In this document: positions 1 to 12,470 of the stretch, piece by piece
Numbering within the stretch: the stretch's first letter is position 1
Layout: each line of letters opens with the position of its first letter
DNA from: Exophiala sp. HKRS030
Taxonomy: Eukaryota; Ascomycota; Eurotiomycetes; Chaetothyriales; Herpotrichiellaceae
Assembly (NCBI GenBank): GCA_023897205.1
Contig: JAHWDD010000001.1
Coordinates: 3,348,001-3,412,000, forward strand
DNA: 64,000 bases
Reading direction: 5' to 3'
Translations under genes and position numbers: made by a program
Notes under the pieces: model-generated
What the model saw: only the letters and a program-made list of their open reading frames with translations
Databases searched by the model: none
What the model was told of the DNA's origin: nothing

Positions 1-3000
1 AGTGCCACCATATGGTATGAGTCGACAGTAATCCATTTTTGCGAATCCTTGGCTTCGTTTGAAATACTTGTCAGGTCTAAGCTGACGGTAAGGTGAAGAA
101 TGGCCAATTGTTCAAGAATAAAGTCTCAGTGAGCACGGCGTGGGATGCACCAATCTACCACGATTTTCAAGTGCAGCGCGTCTCAGGGAACGTCCGGATT
201 CCTTCGTGCTCGAGCTGATGGGACTGTTGACGACTCTGATCCGTCTCAACTAGAAGATCCAGGCACATCTGGTCCCTCTCGATCTCCCATGTCCCGCCCG
301 TGGACCATGCTCCGCGATAGTACATTTGGTGCCTGGAATTGCATCGTTCAAAGTATTGCACATTCAAGTTCCAAATCATCTGGCCAGGCACGCGAAGCAG
401 AAACCGACCTCCTCTTCACAAATCTTCCGCACCATATGAACTCGGCATCAAAGTTGGCAGACAATTACTTGCAATTGATCTTCTTCCCTGAGATGTATGG
501 ATCTGGCACGGACAGCTTTGATGCCCGAATAACCTGACCAAAGCAAAACGGTCCGCAGCCAGTTCGTGTCCAGAGTCGTCACGAGATATCGAGAAAAGAA
601 TCGACGGTTGATTGTGTCAAAATACGAGTCTTTTTGAACATGGACGGCCAGCCTGCACAAATTTTTAGGCAATAATGCGGCCAAGGGACATGAACACTGC
701 CCCAAGCGTAACTTTAACATACTTTTACTATATATATGCGGTATTCCCGATCCCGTGCCGAGAAGGGAAGAATGTGACCGTTGACCACTGTCCTTTTGTT
801 AAACAGACCAGGACCGCCGGAGTTCGTACACGTCTGTTACTTCCCCGCGATTCTGAGGGTTGCAAGGGGTATCATATTATTTAAGAATAGCCGTTTCAGG
901 AATGCCTGACATCTCTCCACCCGGCGGTCCAAGATTGCTGGCGTCTTTGAAAGTTATCGCTAGTCTCTGATTTTGGACTCTTTTGGACTAAATTGTGGTC
1001 AAAGTATATGGAGGGCAAGCAATAATAACCAAGCGATCTCCTTGCAAGTATGCCGCTTAAGAAGCTCCCCTTCTCCAGAACGAGATTACTTCCTCAAGGC
1101 TAGGAATAAGCCCGACGGGCTTTTTGGTACCAGAATCTGGGTTTGGTCAACGACTATTCCCCACACCTCCACTGACTCCGGCCGTAGAAGTAGTTCGGGG
1201 TCCTTCACCGACAGCGAGACGCTCGGTCGCGCCACTTCCTGTCGCTGATGCTCGATTACCGTTTAAACGGACTGCTTCCTGATCCGGCATCAGGCCGGTG
1301 GCACCGTACTGTATTTTGTTAGTGAGGCGTGCTTTCCCCACCACCGGCATTTCTGGCGTCGGCACTTACGCACAGAATGATTCTTTGATCTGATTTAGGC
1401 AAAGGGGCCAGTGGTTGGGGCGTTGCTCGAACAAGACTTTTGAAACTCAAAGCTAGCCTGACGTGCCTGAACAGCGCTCGCTGTACCATTGTACAGTGGA
1501 CAACCGTCATCCATAACTCAAAGAATAGATTTCATTCAAGCTGGCGTTGAGGAACATGAGAAAGTGGTCTTCCTGTCATCGTCAATATTGCTCACAAATC
1601 ATGTTCATCATCAACTGATAACAAATGACCTCTGTCTCCACGAGGGCTAAGACCATCTGGCCTCCCGCTCTCCACCATTCGACGATGATCTCCCTTAGGG
1701 GTTCCTGAAAATGAAAACAACAGATAACGCGAGCAGATATAAAGCAACGGCAAGTACCCTAGCGAGGTGCGACGGTCTACCTTCTTTCAAGCAATATCTC
1801 TCCAGATCTCTGGTGGAACAGTTGTCCTCCATTGTGATGGAGCTTTGCAAAGGTTCTCATCCCTGTTCTGCGGTCTCTGTGCCCCAGAAGGTGTGAGCCT
1901 GTCTGGTATTGACGTTTTCTCAATGCTCAGCGGACGATGGGATGGATCAGTACGAAAACGCTTCGCGAAGCCGGCCGGTGTTACCCAGGTCGTTAGATAC
2001 TTGAGGACAAGTTTGGTCTTCTCGTTTCAGCTGTCTAACATGATTCAGTTACATCTCACTACTAGCATGTACGTCTACACGGAAAAAGATCGGTCGCCAG
2101 CCTCTTCTGATCCAGGACGCTCAAGCTTGGGGGTCTTGCCACTTCGTCGCTGGCGGTATACTGCGGCGGGCCAGGGCGCTGCAAGATGATGGCGGACACC
2201 TGTATGCGCTGATAAGTGCTAGTATCTCGGAGCGAATGCTGTGATAGTATAATTCTATCCTTTGGTCAAAATTTATGCTCCTACCCTCATCTGGCAAGGG
2301 TTCACGCGGTCGAAGCCCCGTAGCTGACAGCTTGTGCAAACAGAACGGGCATGTCAGTCCGGGACACTTGGTTTCTTATTTGCTCTGACTCTTGTTGTCC
2401 CTTCTGCTTTGACAAGGAGCGGGTGGGCTGTAAGTTTGCCGGTCACTCAATTCTCAATTCAAATGCTGATTCCGGTTACAGACCTACATATTATCCTCGT
2501 CTTTCGCATTATGTTTGTCCTTGATGCTATTCGATAGTTCCCCTCCTCTCCCAAAGCCGTTATCAAGGCTCTCAAGAAGATTGAAGAAGTGTCAAATTGT
2601 GGTGAAGTGAGACCATGGCACACAACACCTAGACGTTATAAATGGAATAATGTTGTCCAGAAAGCATACGCAAAGTATTGCCCGTTTGACTGTGATGCTC
2701 GTGGGAAAGTGTTTGGCCACAAGGGCTTTTTGCAGGCACTACTCGTTGCCAATTACGTATTTTGGTGTTTAGATGTGCAACATTGCACGATAAGCATTCT
2801 TAATGTTGAATTGATTGACCACATAAGAGCACTGTATGCACATTGGTAGTAGACCTAGAATTAATGACAACAGAGGTCTAAGAGCTCTATCTTGATACCC
2901 TGTTCATTATAGTCGGTAACTCGGGGCGCCTGATATCGAAAAACACATGATGATTATTTCCACCCAGTTATCAAACCACCTCGTCGCTTCCAATTAAGCG

Positions 3001-3975
3001 AGAAGGGGTTGCCACTGTCCTGATGCGAGATACCAAGAATGGCTTAAATGACGTTTAGGAAATGGCAAACGTAGGACGGCTGACCATCTGACAGCTCGAA
3101 GATGATCCTTCTCGAACCACATGATACAAGCAATCCTGGACATAGAATTTGTGATGATGATGGATCCATCACAAAACAACCAACCCGATAAGTCCTGGAC
3201 TTCTGGGGAACCTTCTCTTCCCCCCTTTCAAGCTCACCCGCACATCCACATGGAGACATTTCCGTGTAATATTCGGCGGGGGAAGCTTGCTGGGAGGATC
3301 TGGCGGGCCCCTCGGACCTCTCGTAGTTGCTTAGGGCCCTCCTCGGCACTCCACATCTGCACCTGTCGAGCAAGGTTTTGCCCCAAAGTCTCTGGGATCT
3401 AAGCCAGGCTTCAGAGGCACGTTCCTTTAGTTGGATAATGTGACCATTGACCAAAGAACCCAAGGGTAAAAAGTGAGCCGCTAAGCATGTCGCCGACCCC
3501 ACAATGGTTAAAGGATTGATTCGGTAGGTCGCAAGAAGCTGTCGACAAGCATTTATTGGGCGGGGGATGCCCACTCGAAGAACTGCCGCCTGTTTGTTCT
3601 ACGAGTCCACGTTTGAGTCTTGTTCTTGGGATCCCTGATTCCCGGGATCTGTCACCTGGGCGCATCACACCTGGAACCTGGCAGCTGCTGTGCGACTCGC
3701 GAGCTGCATTCGTTCGTGTTCTTAAAGCACCACGGACACAGCCCGAGTCCATCACGTACGGTACCTGTTCATCTTCAACTAATCAACCGACGACATCCCA
3801 GGCGATTAGGGTTCTTCGAGACTTCAAGAACGGCGCCTTAGCACCGATCAAACGGCTTTGCTTCTGGTTTTCCAGAAGAGTCTCCCTCCGTTCTACGCCA
3901 CCACCAAAATCACCCTCCAAGTCGAGACATGTCGTCTCTCTTGGCAAGTGATTTCTCACCTTTATCTTGTTCAAT
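1..3975. other. gene-poor left flank
   Basis: About 4 kb without a gene I can support. Open frames on both strands are at most about 176 codons, overlap each other on opposite strands, and show no recognisable domain or plausible intron pattern. The last 400 bases become pyrimidine- and CCA-rich, as expected for the promoter and leader of the regulator that starts at 3976. The minus-strand frames at 167-391 and 448-720 look slightly protein-like but cannot be joined or assigned. Confidence 0.6.
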
Positions 3976-6432
3976 ATGGGCATGAAGCGAACCACACGCC
4001 GAAGAACTCCGGCTTCAGCTCCATGTCCTCAATGTGGACGCGCTTTCGCCAGGAATGACAGCTTGATAAGGCATTTAAAAATTCACACGAGTCATGTCGA
4101 GCAGAGGCCCTATCATCGCATAATCAATGAGAAGTTTCGAGCCTGCAACCACTGCCGACGTTCCAAGATTCGTTGTACTGGCAGTCTTCCTTGTGGAAGA
4201 TGCGAGCAACTTCATCGTGAATGCCGTTATGATCAGCAAAAGCCAACTTCCGATTCAGGCTCTGAACCTTCAACTCCCATCCCTTCAGCCGAACCACCAC
4301 CTTCGGAATTTCTACCATCGACCTTGAGCTCCCCACCGTCGCAAGAAGGTGAGCACGAGATGAGAAGACCTAGCGTGCGCGAAATGTCTGTCGCGGCAGT
4401 CGTCGACGACACCACTCAAGCTTCAAAGCTTACCAGCATATCAATGATTTCGTCGCCAGAGAGTACAAGAGCGCAACTACAGCCCAGTGAGCATGCTGTC
4501 GACGATGCACAGGCGTCTCTTTTCACCCTGAACAAAGATTTCGCCTTTCCAGAGTCAACCTATGTATCGCCTACTTTCCACGTTTTGGATCCATATTCCT
4601 ATCGATTACCGTCCATCGCAGACTCGAGAGAGCCGCCCACACCGAGCTCACAGCCTTTGGCAAATTGCAAGTATACAGTATTGCAATATTTAGCCCCGTT
4701 TCTTGATGTCGACTTTAGCTCCAATCTCGCATGCGACCTTTTGGATACATATTTCTCCAGTGCTTATTCCAGCCGCATGCATCCAACATGCCACCACATC
4801 CATAATTTCATCCTTCGGAAATGCGACGTGCTTGACCCTATCCATCCACGAAAAACACACCCTGCTCTATTGGCCAGCATGCTTTTTGTTGCGTCATTAA
4901 GTGACAAAGCACTCGGATTATTCAGCGGGCCCGAAGAGCGAGATCGCGTCTGCAAATACCTGAGTCTGGTAACATATCGTCTTTTGAATCCTGCCAGATA
5001 CGAATCGCTTCTAAGCCAAGAAGACCTTGGCCTACCACCAACGTATTCATCGACATCGGGATGGACGAACGAGGACATCCGAAGAGCTTTAGATCCTCAT
5101 CAGGATGCAGAGTCGTTTACTCTAAGTGGCATGGACTACGTCATAGCTTTGATTCACACTTCTTCGGTCATCAGTGGCAGCGAGAAGAAAGCGGCGAGTA
5201 TACGCTGGTGAGTCTGCTCCTATCGTGAGAATTGTTCGAAATGCTGACCGCATTCCAGGTGGAACGTCGCCTTCAATCTAGCAAGAGATCTGAAGCTCAA
5301 TGAGGAAGTGGAATGTCGTGCTACAACACTCGAATCAACAGAATACCAACCGACATACAACTGCCAATGTACGGTTACTCCTGAGTATGGCCAGGATATT
5401 ATGACCGAGGTGCAGCGTGAAGAACGACGGCGTACATGGTGGTTACTTTTCCTAATGGATCGACATCTTGCATTGTGTTATAATCGTACCCTGGCCTTGC
5501 TCGAGGCGGAATGCAAGGATTTGCTCTTACCACTCGACGACGTCACCTGGCAATCTGCCATGCAGCCACATAGCCATGGAGTTCGGGCCAATGGGCCCAG
5601 GTGTATGCTTTTACCGATGGGTGCTGGAAGGGCGCATGGATCCCCGATCACATACTCAGGACCTGGACTTTTTGAGTGGTTCTTACCTCTTATGGTGACA
5701 ACAGGGCATTTGCTCGATTACAATAGAGCCAAGAACAATCCGGTGCTCGCTGGATCTTCCATGTGGAGTTCTCAAGAGCGTCAAATCACACGGCAATTAG
5801 ATCTCTTCCAAGAAAGTCTGGATCGACTAATGGGTCCATTTCGCCCACAGACGCATGAAAGCAGCCTTGAGAAGGATTCTACCTGGTCAACTCCTCCACA
5901 AGTGATAGTGGATGACTCGGAAGCCTCGCATATCGCCAAAACTGTCAACGGATACGCCAACCACGTTGTATCCGTCCTGAAGATTCTGATGGGCAGTAAA
6001 TGGGACCCCATCAATTTATTTGAAGACGCCGATTTCTGGACCTCATCACCTGGTTTCAAAGATTCCATGTCTCATACAATGGCGGCGGCGGAGTTTGTTG
6101 AACAAATCATCGCGGAAGATCCAGATGTTAGCTTTATGCCTTATTTTTTCGGCATTCAGTTGTTACACGGCAGTCTGCTCCTGTTACTGGTAGCGTATCG
6201 CCTGCAAGGAGATTCCGGGACAGCGATTCTTGCAGCTTGCGAAGCAGTTATACGTGCCACAGAAGCTTGTTTCGTCACCCTACCGACGGATTATCAACGA
6301 CAATTCCGAAACGTTATGAGAGCGGCTATTGGCCTTGCTAAAGGTCGACGAAGTATTGATACGGAGAAACAACTAGCCTTCGTCCTGGCCAGATATAGAT
6401 GGTCTCGGAATGGCGCCGGACTCGCTCGATGA
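3976..6432 (+). CDS. dual zinc-finger (C2H2 + Zn2Cys6) fungal transcription factor
   Basis: A nuclear DNA-binding regulator of about 804 residues. Exons are 3976-5207 and 5259-6432; the 51-nt intron (GTGAGT...CAG) restores an uninterrupted WWNVAFNLARDL segment. A C2H2 finger lies at residues 17-37 (C17, C20, H33, H37). It is followed at once by a Zn2Cys6 binuclear cluster (C57, C60, C67, C73, C76, C83; spacing C-X2-C-X6-C-X5-C-X2-C-X6-C). The C-terminal half has the fungal-specific regulator domain, with an RRTWWLLFLMDRHLALCYNR block like that of the XlnR/AmyR-type middle region. This architecture matches the fungal group often labelled RegA-like C6/C2H2 factors (from memory). The start is the first ATG; an upstream in-frame TTG was ignored. 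Targets are unknown. It is the nearest regulator to the permease and flavoprotein at 10-15 kb, but nothing in the sequence links them. Confidence 0.93.
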
Positions 6433-7334
6433 ATGTCATGATCGTGCACTGTGTTGTCTACAAAGAATTGTAGTCGTCGACTGTTGATTGATACGATGAG
6501 CCGCAACGCCAGAGAATCTAACGTCGCATGCGGCATATAGTGATTCCTTTCAAACAAAAAGTTGCGATAGACAAGGAATCAATCCATAATGAGATAATGA
6601 ATACCACAGAATTACCTGTACCAGGAGAGCTATCTCACAAGCGCAGAACACCCTTTTTTGTACGATGTCGGCCATGCTAATTAGTGTCGTGGCTGTGCCG
6701 AATTCAACAGCACAATCAGGTGTGCGGCTGGAAGTAAAGTAGGAGGATGAATAGCGCCTAACGCCACAGGGTTCGACTAAGGACCGCTAGAAACGCGAAA
6801 TCAAAATGGACGTGTTTCAGTCTAGATTGTGCATCTCAGCCTTACGATATTAGGCTGGATCCAAGGGGAAAGATGCTCTACATTGAAATAATATACCCAG
6901 CTGGACGACGGCCGTACTGCTCTGCAAGGTCAGTAAAGTACTGCCTTTGGGAATGGTAAGGAAAGTTACAACCCAGTTCATGAGAGTAACAATGTGTACA
7001 GGCGACAAGTCGAGGAAAAGTCTGAAGCTTGCGCCCCCTTAAGCTCTGCAACCTTATTCAGGTGCCTGGCTGGGTTTTTCGCGTTCGTCCAATCGCCAAC
7101 CACCTAAAGGGTTTGGACTTTCCAAGATTGGCAGCCGAATACGAGGAGACATGCTCGTCGACTCGTCGAGTCACGCTTCAAATCCAGCTGCCAGATTTCT
7201 TTTCGAACAAAGGAGTCTATGTATGTACTACTCACCGACACCGAGTCCTTTGTTTTTGGATCTTCCTCAAGCGACAAAGATTCTATCCAAATATCCAAGA
7301 GACTGTGGTGAGGTGAAACATTGAAGTCGCAACC
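6433..7334. other. intergenic region with no supported gene
   Basis: Holds the 3' end of the regulator and the promoter and leader of the Pro/Gln-rich gene at 7335. A 95-codon plus frame at 7029-7316 has no recognisable features and is treated as spurious. Confidence 0.5.
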
Positions 7335-8501
7335 ATGCCATCCCTGGCGAAGAAGTCGATGAACTTCATGCGCGACGTCTACGCCCTTGCGAACGAACAC
7401 GCGAATTCCACATTGACCACCACTTCCGCAAAGCCGTCAAATACCTATAAACCGAACTCGCGGCTATCATCACAGTTTGTCCAGCACTTCAACAATCCAC
7501 CTCCTGTAAATTACCCTGCTGGTGGCTATCCTACGTTACCGTCTCCACAACCACAGCCTTATCATGTGCAACCACCCTATCATCAGCAGCAACAGCAACA
7601 GCAACAACCTTACCAAAGTCCCCACCAACATCACCATTCTTGGTCTCCTGGCACAAGTCCGTCACCACAGCTAGGTTCTCCTCCTAATCCAGAATCAACC
7701 ACATTCTACGGATTTCAATCGCATCATCAGGGATTCCAGCCATCTCCAGTCACCTCACCGGGGGTTTCACCCCCAGCATTTCAACCGTCGCCGGTAGTAT
7801 CGCCTTCAGCATTTCACCCTTCATCGACACAGCCACCGATAGAACAATACCAATATTTCCAACCTCAACCGCCACCACTACCAGACAGGAAACCGAGTCA
7901 ATCCCAAGCCGCCGCCGCTACTGCTCCTCCTCCTCCACCCCCAACGTTTCATGATCAGAATCTAGCCAGTCCAAGCCCCGTGTCACCACCACCAGCAGCA
8001 GCACCATTTCCAACATTACCACCTTCACCAATGTTCACGCCGCCTCTTCCCCACTCACCCAGTTACCAGGCACCAAACTCGACCCATCCCAACGAATATT
8101 CATTCGAACTTCCAGGCTCGACCCCACAACCTCCTCCGTTACCATGGCGCCAACCGGATCCCAGAGTCACTAGCACTGCTCTCCTCAATCAATTTCCGGC
8201 TGGAAATCAGACGCAGCAGAATCAAAGTTCAGCCGAACTACCCGTCTTCAGTGTATCCGGCCCAGATTCAACCGTCGTCTACCACGAAATGCCCGCGGAG
8301 TCATTTGCACCAAATCTAAGCCTCTCAGCGGCCGATCATGTAGTAGAGCTTCCAGACAATTCTGTACGCAGGCCCCGCGCCACATCCGCTCATTCAATCA
8401 CGACATTGAGCGACATTCAAGCTCTCGATGGGAAAGCATACGTTTCGGCTGCGGTTCATGTGGAGAATCAGAGACCTCGCGCTATTTCTCATGTGTCTTG
8501 A
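7335..8501 (+). CDS. Pro/Gln-rich low-complexity protein, hypothetical
   Basis: A single-exon frame of 388 residues starting at a good ATG context (CAACCATGCC). Residues 1-30 are the only non-repetitive N-terminal part and could form a short helix. Residues about 55-260 are very rich in Pro, Gln, Ser and His, with a run of eight Gln (CAG/CAA codons) and a PPPPPP run. Two near-repeat units of the form FQPSPVxSP occur around residues 135-155. The final 90 residues are less biased (STVVYHEMPAESFAP). No catalytic domain, signal peptide or membrane segment is visible. Proline-rich regions of this kind can bind SH3 or WW domains, but that is only inference. The reading frame is clean across 1.1 kb, which supports a real gene. 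Function is unknown. Confidence 0.75.
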   Translation: MPSLAKKSMNFMRDVYALANEHANSTLTTTSAKPSNTYKPNSRLSSQFVQHFNNPPPVNYPAGGYPTLPSPQPQPYHVQPPYHQQQQQQQQPYQSPHQHHHSWSPGTSPSPQLGSPPNPESTTFYGFQSHHQGFQPSPVTSPGVSPPAFQPSPVVSPSAFHPSSTQPPIEQYQYFQPQPPPLPDRKPSQSQAAAATAPPPPPPTFHDQNLASPSPVSPPPAAAPFPTLPPSPMFTPPLPHSPSYQAPNSTHPNEYSFELPGSTPQPPPLPWRQPDPRVTSTALLNQFPAGNQTQQNQSSAELPVFSVSGPDSTVVYHEMPAESFAPNLSLSAADHVVELPDNSVRRPRATSAHSITTLSDIQALDGKAYVSAAVHVENQRPRAISHVS

Positions 8502-9164
8502 GGGTAATGTGGTGTTATCTGGGGAATATTCGCTTTCTCCTGAAACCTGCATTTGGACCCTTCTGAAACACTCTTCTGAGTCCAGTGGATATACTGAATT
8601 CGAGTGCTAACCGCATAGGCGGGGAGAAGACAATTGATGAAATTTTCTCTGGCTTGGGCTGGTTGACCACAGGACACCACGTCAGAATCGATCGAGCCTT
8701 GTCCTCAACTACAGCGTCACTAACTAACTATACTCATGTCCGAATAGCCATCTCTGCAAAACATTCACATAGAGAAGATTGTGTACCCAGGAAGTCAGAT
8801 AGGGAAGCAACAACAGGAAACACTAGAGATGTGATGAAGCGAGACACTGTGTTCCGTATCATATATTCACTGTCAGCCCTGAAAGGTTCCTCCTTATGTC
8901 CTCCTTATGTCCTCTATATACCTTCAGCGTTCCGGGGTCTTGTACAGTACTCGTTGAACCCAGAATTCAAGCCTATATTTTCATCTTTTATGTCTCAAAT
9001 CTTTAAATTTCACTGGAGAGAATATGACAAGGTGCAGACTTCCCGCCCAGCAGCCCTCCCATCGGCACAACCGCGCAGACCTATATCCACCCTACCTGTA
9101 TATCCCAACGTACGAGCAAAAACACCTTATCACACCCTCTTGAGATCCCGCCTCTACTTTCACC
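8502..9164. other. intergenic region with no supported gene
   Basis: Lies between two converging genes. A 198-codon plus frame (8585-9181) runs through it and into the 3' end of the minus-strand gene, but its composition is not protein-like and I treat it as chance. Confidence 0.5.
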
Positions 9165-9461
9165 CTAGTTTGCGGTCCTGAACGGTCCTCGGAACAACCA
9201 CTCACCCACCAGTGCATACTTCTCATCGGCATCCCTCTTCGACTTCTCTGCATCCGCGGCCCGGCCCCATCCATGCGTGAAGCCAATGCCGAGCACCCTT
9301 TACAAGCACCCACTTCAGTCTCCCCCCTTCAGCTTCGAACCCATCTCTGTCATTCTCGCGGAGTCCTCTGCCGTCTCCGTTTCCTTCTTTGCGACTGTTA
9401 CGAGCTGCTTCCCCGCGAACCAGCCCACCATCGCCCTAGCTTCGCTGGCTAGCAGATCCAT
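9165..9461 (-). pseudogene. small charged protein with broken reading frame, hypothetical
   Basis: On the minus strand an ATG at 9461 opens a highly charged, helix-like frame (MDLLASEARAMVGWFAG...), which meets a TGA at 9315-9317 just after a G6 run (C6 on the plus strand, 9322-9327). The next frame reads LKWVLVK. The original frame then resumes as VLGIGFTHGWGRAADAEKSK and ends at a TAG at 9165-9167. The three pieces have the same composition and fit end to end as one protein of about 98 residues. The breaks are best explained by one missing base at the G6 run plus a compensating miscount at the GGG run at 9296-9298. An intron covering both stops is a less attractive alternative. No known domain is recognised and the function is unknown. 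The pattern matches the other frame breaks in this window. Confidence 0.4.
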
Positions 9462-10335
9462 TTGCCACTAGGCGCTAGTCGGTGACATCTATGACTTTAT
9501 CGGCTTTGTGTTTTTTTCTCTGAATGCTATTCTCGGTATGAAATCACGAAAATGTTACAGTCATGACCTTGCAGGGCACGAAATCCGGCAATAGCCGTCG
9601 AGGGATCAGAGGCAGATAGGGAGGTGTGGCAGTATTGGTGAACAATGGAGTAAATGGGGCTGTCAAAGGAGTTGCTGTATATACGTGTTCAATGACGAAT
9701 CAGCTTCTTTCATCGAGCTTTGATGCTTGATTGGGCTTCATGAATATACAGTATAGACACGAGCGAGCCGAGAGGCAGGAAAGCCGTAATATGCTACCAA
9801 ATCCATGAACAAAGGACGGAGACGACGCCGAAAAGACCGAGTCGATCCCCCACGCCGCCCATCCCCGTTGACATGGTGGATTTTGTGTGGTCATTCCCCC
9901 GCAACCATGGGGGAAATGAACCAGGATCGACAACTAGCATCCGTTCTCCTATTTGACGACCGAACAAGCTCTCCAAGCTCTCCACAAGCAATGATGCCAA
10001 TACGACTTTCCTACGATATGTTACACCGGTACTCCGTAGGTAGGCATGGGCTCTCGTGACGGCAACTTCGAAAGACCCACACGTCATTGCCTCTTCAAGG
10101 ATGTTGTCGATTGTCTGCATCTGGCAACCCCCAATGTCCACTTGTCTGCTCTGATCGTCGGCATTTGACTACAAGAACAGCGGCTTACGCCCTGATGGAG
10201 AGAATAATGGTTTCCCGTCTTCCCAAAATCTGTCGTCTGGAAGTCGGGATCTTAGCCGTTATTTGACTGCTGCGAAAGACCATATTCTTCAGTCCCTTAT
10301 CATATCTATTCAGTTCATTTCAACTACTGTCCCAA
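9462..10335. other. intergenic promoter region of the permease
   Basis: Shared upstream region of the small minus-strand gene and the permease. It contains one copy of the 9-mer TACTCCGTA at 10030-10038. A 115-codon minus frame (9794-10141) overlaps an 84-codon plus frame; neither has recognisable features. Confidence 0.5.
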
Positions 10336-12470
10336 ATGGCTGATCAGATCGACTACAAGGGCACCACCACAGGCCACAATGAATCGACGAGCCTTGACTT
10401 ACCGCCGTCCGGCCACAAATTCAAGTTCTCCGCCAAGTCAAAGCGGCAGGACGGAGACGTCGCTCTCGGATTGTTCGCAAATGCTGAAGATTTACATGAA
10501 GCCATCGATCCTGAGGAAGAGCGAAAGCTCATTCGCAAGGTCGATCTGATTATTCTTCCACTCATCGCTGTCAACTATGCTTTCTTCTACATTGGTATGC
10601 ATTCATCCTCTGACAAGTGGTTTCCTGGACTGATAGGAGGCCCGCAGACAAAACGACTCTCTCGTATGCCGCCATATTTGGTATCAGAGAGGATTTGAAC
10701 CTTCATGGGACTCAGTATAGTTGGCTAAGCAGTGAGTTTCCAAGTTTCGTGATCGTTTTCATCACTTCTCACGCCTCTCAGGTCTGTTCTACTTTGGCTT
10801 CCTCGCATGGGCATTTCCGACAAATTTCCTAATGCAACGTCTGCCCTTGGGGAAGTATGTGGGATTTAAGTAAGGTCAATCCCATGTATTTGCAACGGGT
10901 TGTCTCGGAACTGACGCGTGCTTGTTATCTAGCATCTTCCTATGGGGTTCTTCCTCATGCTCCAAGCAGCATGCAACAGTTTCGCCACTCTAGGTGTACT
11001 TCGAGCACTTGCTGGCGCAGCGGAAGCCTGTTCTGATCCTTCGGTAAGCAGATATCTCTCCTTAGCCTTAGACCGAAAAACCTCTTCACGAATAACGAAT
11101 CCTAACACTATGTTCCTGTGTAGTTCATGTTGATCACTCAAATGGTAAGAAATCTTCCAATATCCTTCCGTGACAATAAGCTCAATATCTCCAAAGTGGT
11201 ATACTCGACGCGAGCAGCCTCTTCGGATCGGCCTCTGGTATACCGCTAATGGACTAGGGATTGCTCTAGGAGGTCTCCTTGGTTATGGTATCGGCCACAT
11301 TAAAGGCGCACTTGCATCGTGGCGATACGAATTCATCATCATTGGTGCTTTGTGTTGTATTTGGGGAGCTGTGATTGGTGTTTTCATGCCCGACTCTCCT
11401 GTCACGGCGAAATTCTTGAATGATCGAGAGAAAAGAATCGCTATTCAGAGATTGAGCGGTAATCAGACAGGTGTTGAGAACAAGCATTTTAAGGTATGAC
11501 CTCTCTGTGTATTCCGTGAAGATTTTTATGCTGACCTTGATCTTGGGTAGGGCTATCAAGTACTCGAGGCATTCACAGACGTCAAACTGTACCTCTTCTT
11601 CCTGCTCGGTACAGTATGCAACATGCCAAACGGTGGTATCTCGAATTTTGGAACTCTCATCATCAAAGGTACGTACTGGCCTTTGCCTAGCATACCTTCT
11701 TATCTCTCGAGAACGCCAACATATGCTCACGACTACCAACTAGGTTTCGGTTTCTCCACACTCGTCACTACGTTGATGCAGATTCCCTACGGCGTCCTGA
11801 TCATCATATCCATTTTGACATGCGTCTATCTTAATGACCGCTTCCCGAACAACAACCGATGCTTGTTCATTCTGTTATTCCTGATACCCAATATCGCTGG
11901 TGCGTTCGGTCTACGATTCGTGCATGAAGATCAACGTGCAGGTCGATACATCTGCTATCTACTCACCGGCCCATACAATGCGGCGTTTGTCTTGATTCTG
12001 TCGCTCCAAATCGCGAATACTGCTGGCCATACCAAGAAGGTCGTCACCAATGCAGTGTTGTTCCTAGGTTATTGCACAGGAAACATCGCAGGTATGCATT
12101 TCGCATATGCTTACGTGTGGGAAAGATAAAGAGCTAATTGAGTCTTCAGGACCATTCTTCTACAAAACAAATCAAGCTCCACGCTATGAACTGGGCATAT
12201 GGAGCATGATCGTGAGGTGAGTCCGCTGAAGACCCAGTACTAGGTCTTGAAGGTATTAAAGACACGACACACTGACCACAACCCTCATGTAGCCATCTCA
12301 TCGAAGTCGTTGTGGTGGTGACATTCTGGGTCTTGATGAAAGCCGAGAACCACCGCCGGGACAAGATCCAGGCTGCTGAGGAGGGCGGCTTGGAAGGTCG
12401 AGATCTTGGTGCAACGGCATTCGGTGATCTCACTGATCGAGAGAATCTCAATTTCAGGTATATCTACTAA
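10336..12470 (+). CDS. Dal5-family MFS permease for an organic anion (one frame break)
   Basis: A plasma-membrane proton symporter of the allantoate/nicotinate permease family (relatives of yeast DAL5 and TNA1), about 523 residues once one missing base is allowed for. Exons: 10336-10594, 10648-10731, 10782-10869, 10933-11043, 11124-11144, 11197-11493, 11551-11668, 11744-12091, 12150-12216, 12293-12470. Family blocks seen in order: an FFYIDKTTLSYAAIFGI first membrane segment; LFYFGFLAWAFPTNFLMQRL; WYTRREQPLRIGLWYTANG after the third pair of helices; and a DRENLNFRY tail. Exon 5 is a 21-nt microexon (FMLITQM). In exon 4 the frame breaks at the G4 run at 10944-10947: NIFLWG is in one frame and FFLMLQAACNS is one base off, so without a fifth G a stop follows within about 20 codons. 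The upstream exons are in perfect phase. The substrate is unknown; the flavoprotein downstream suggests an aromatic acid (inference). Confidence 0.9.

Noticed and set aside
3044..3574. 176-codon minus-strand frame with a 93-codon plus frame inside it
   Set aside because: No recognisable motif, no consistent splice sites, and frames conflict on the two strands.
8585..9181. 198-codon plus-strand frame
   Set aside because: Residue composition looks random, there is no domain, and it overlaps the better-supported small minus-strand gene.
9794..10141. 115-codon minus-strand frame upstream of the permease
   Set aside because: Some helical-looking stretches, but no motif and it covers the likely permease promoter.
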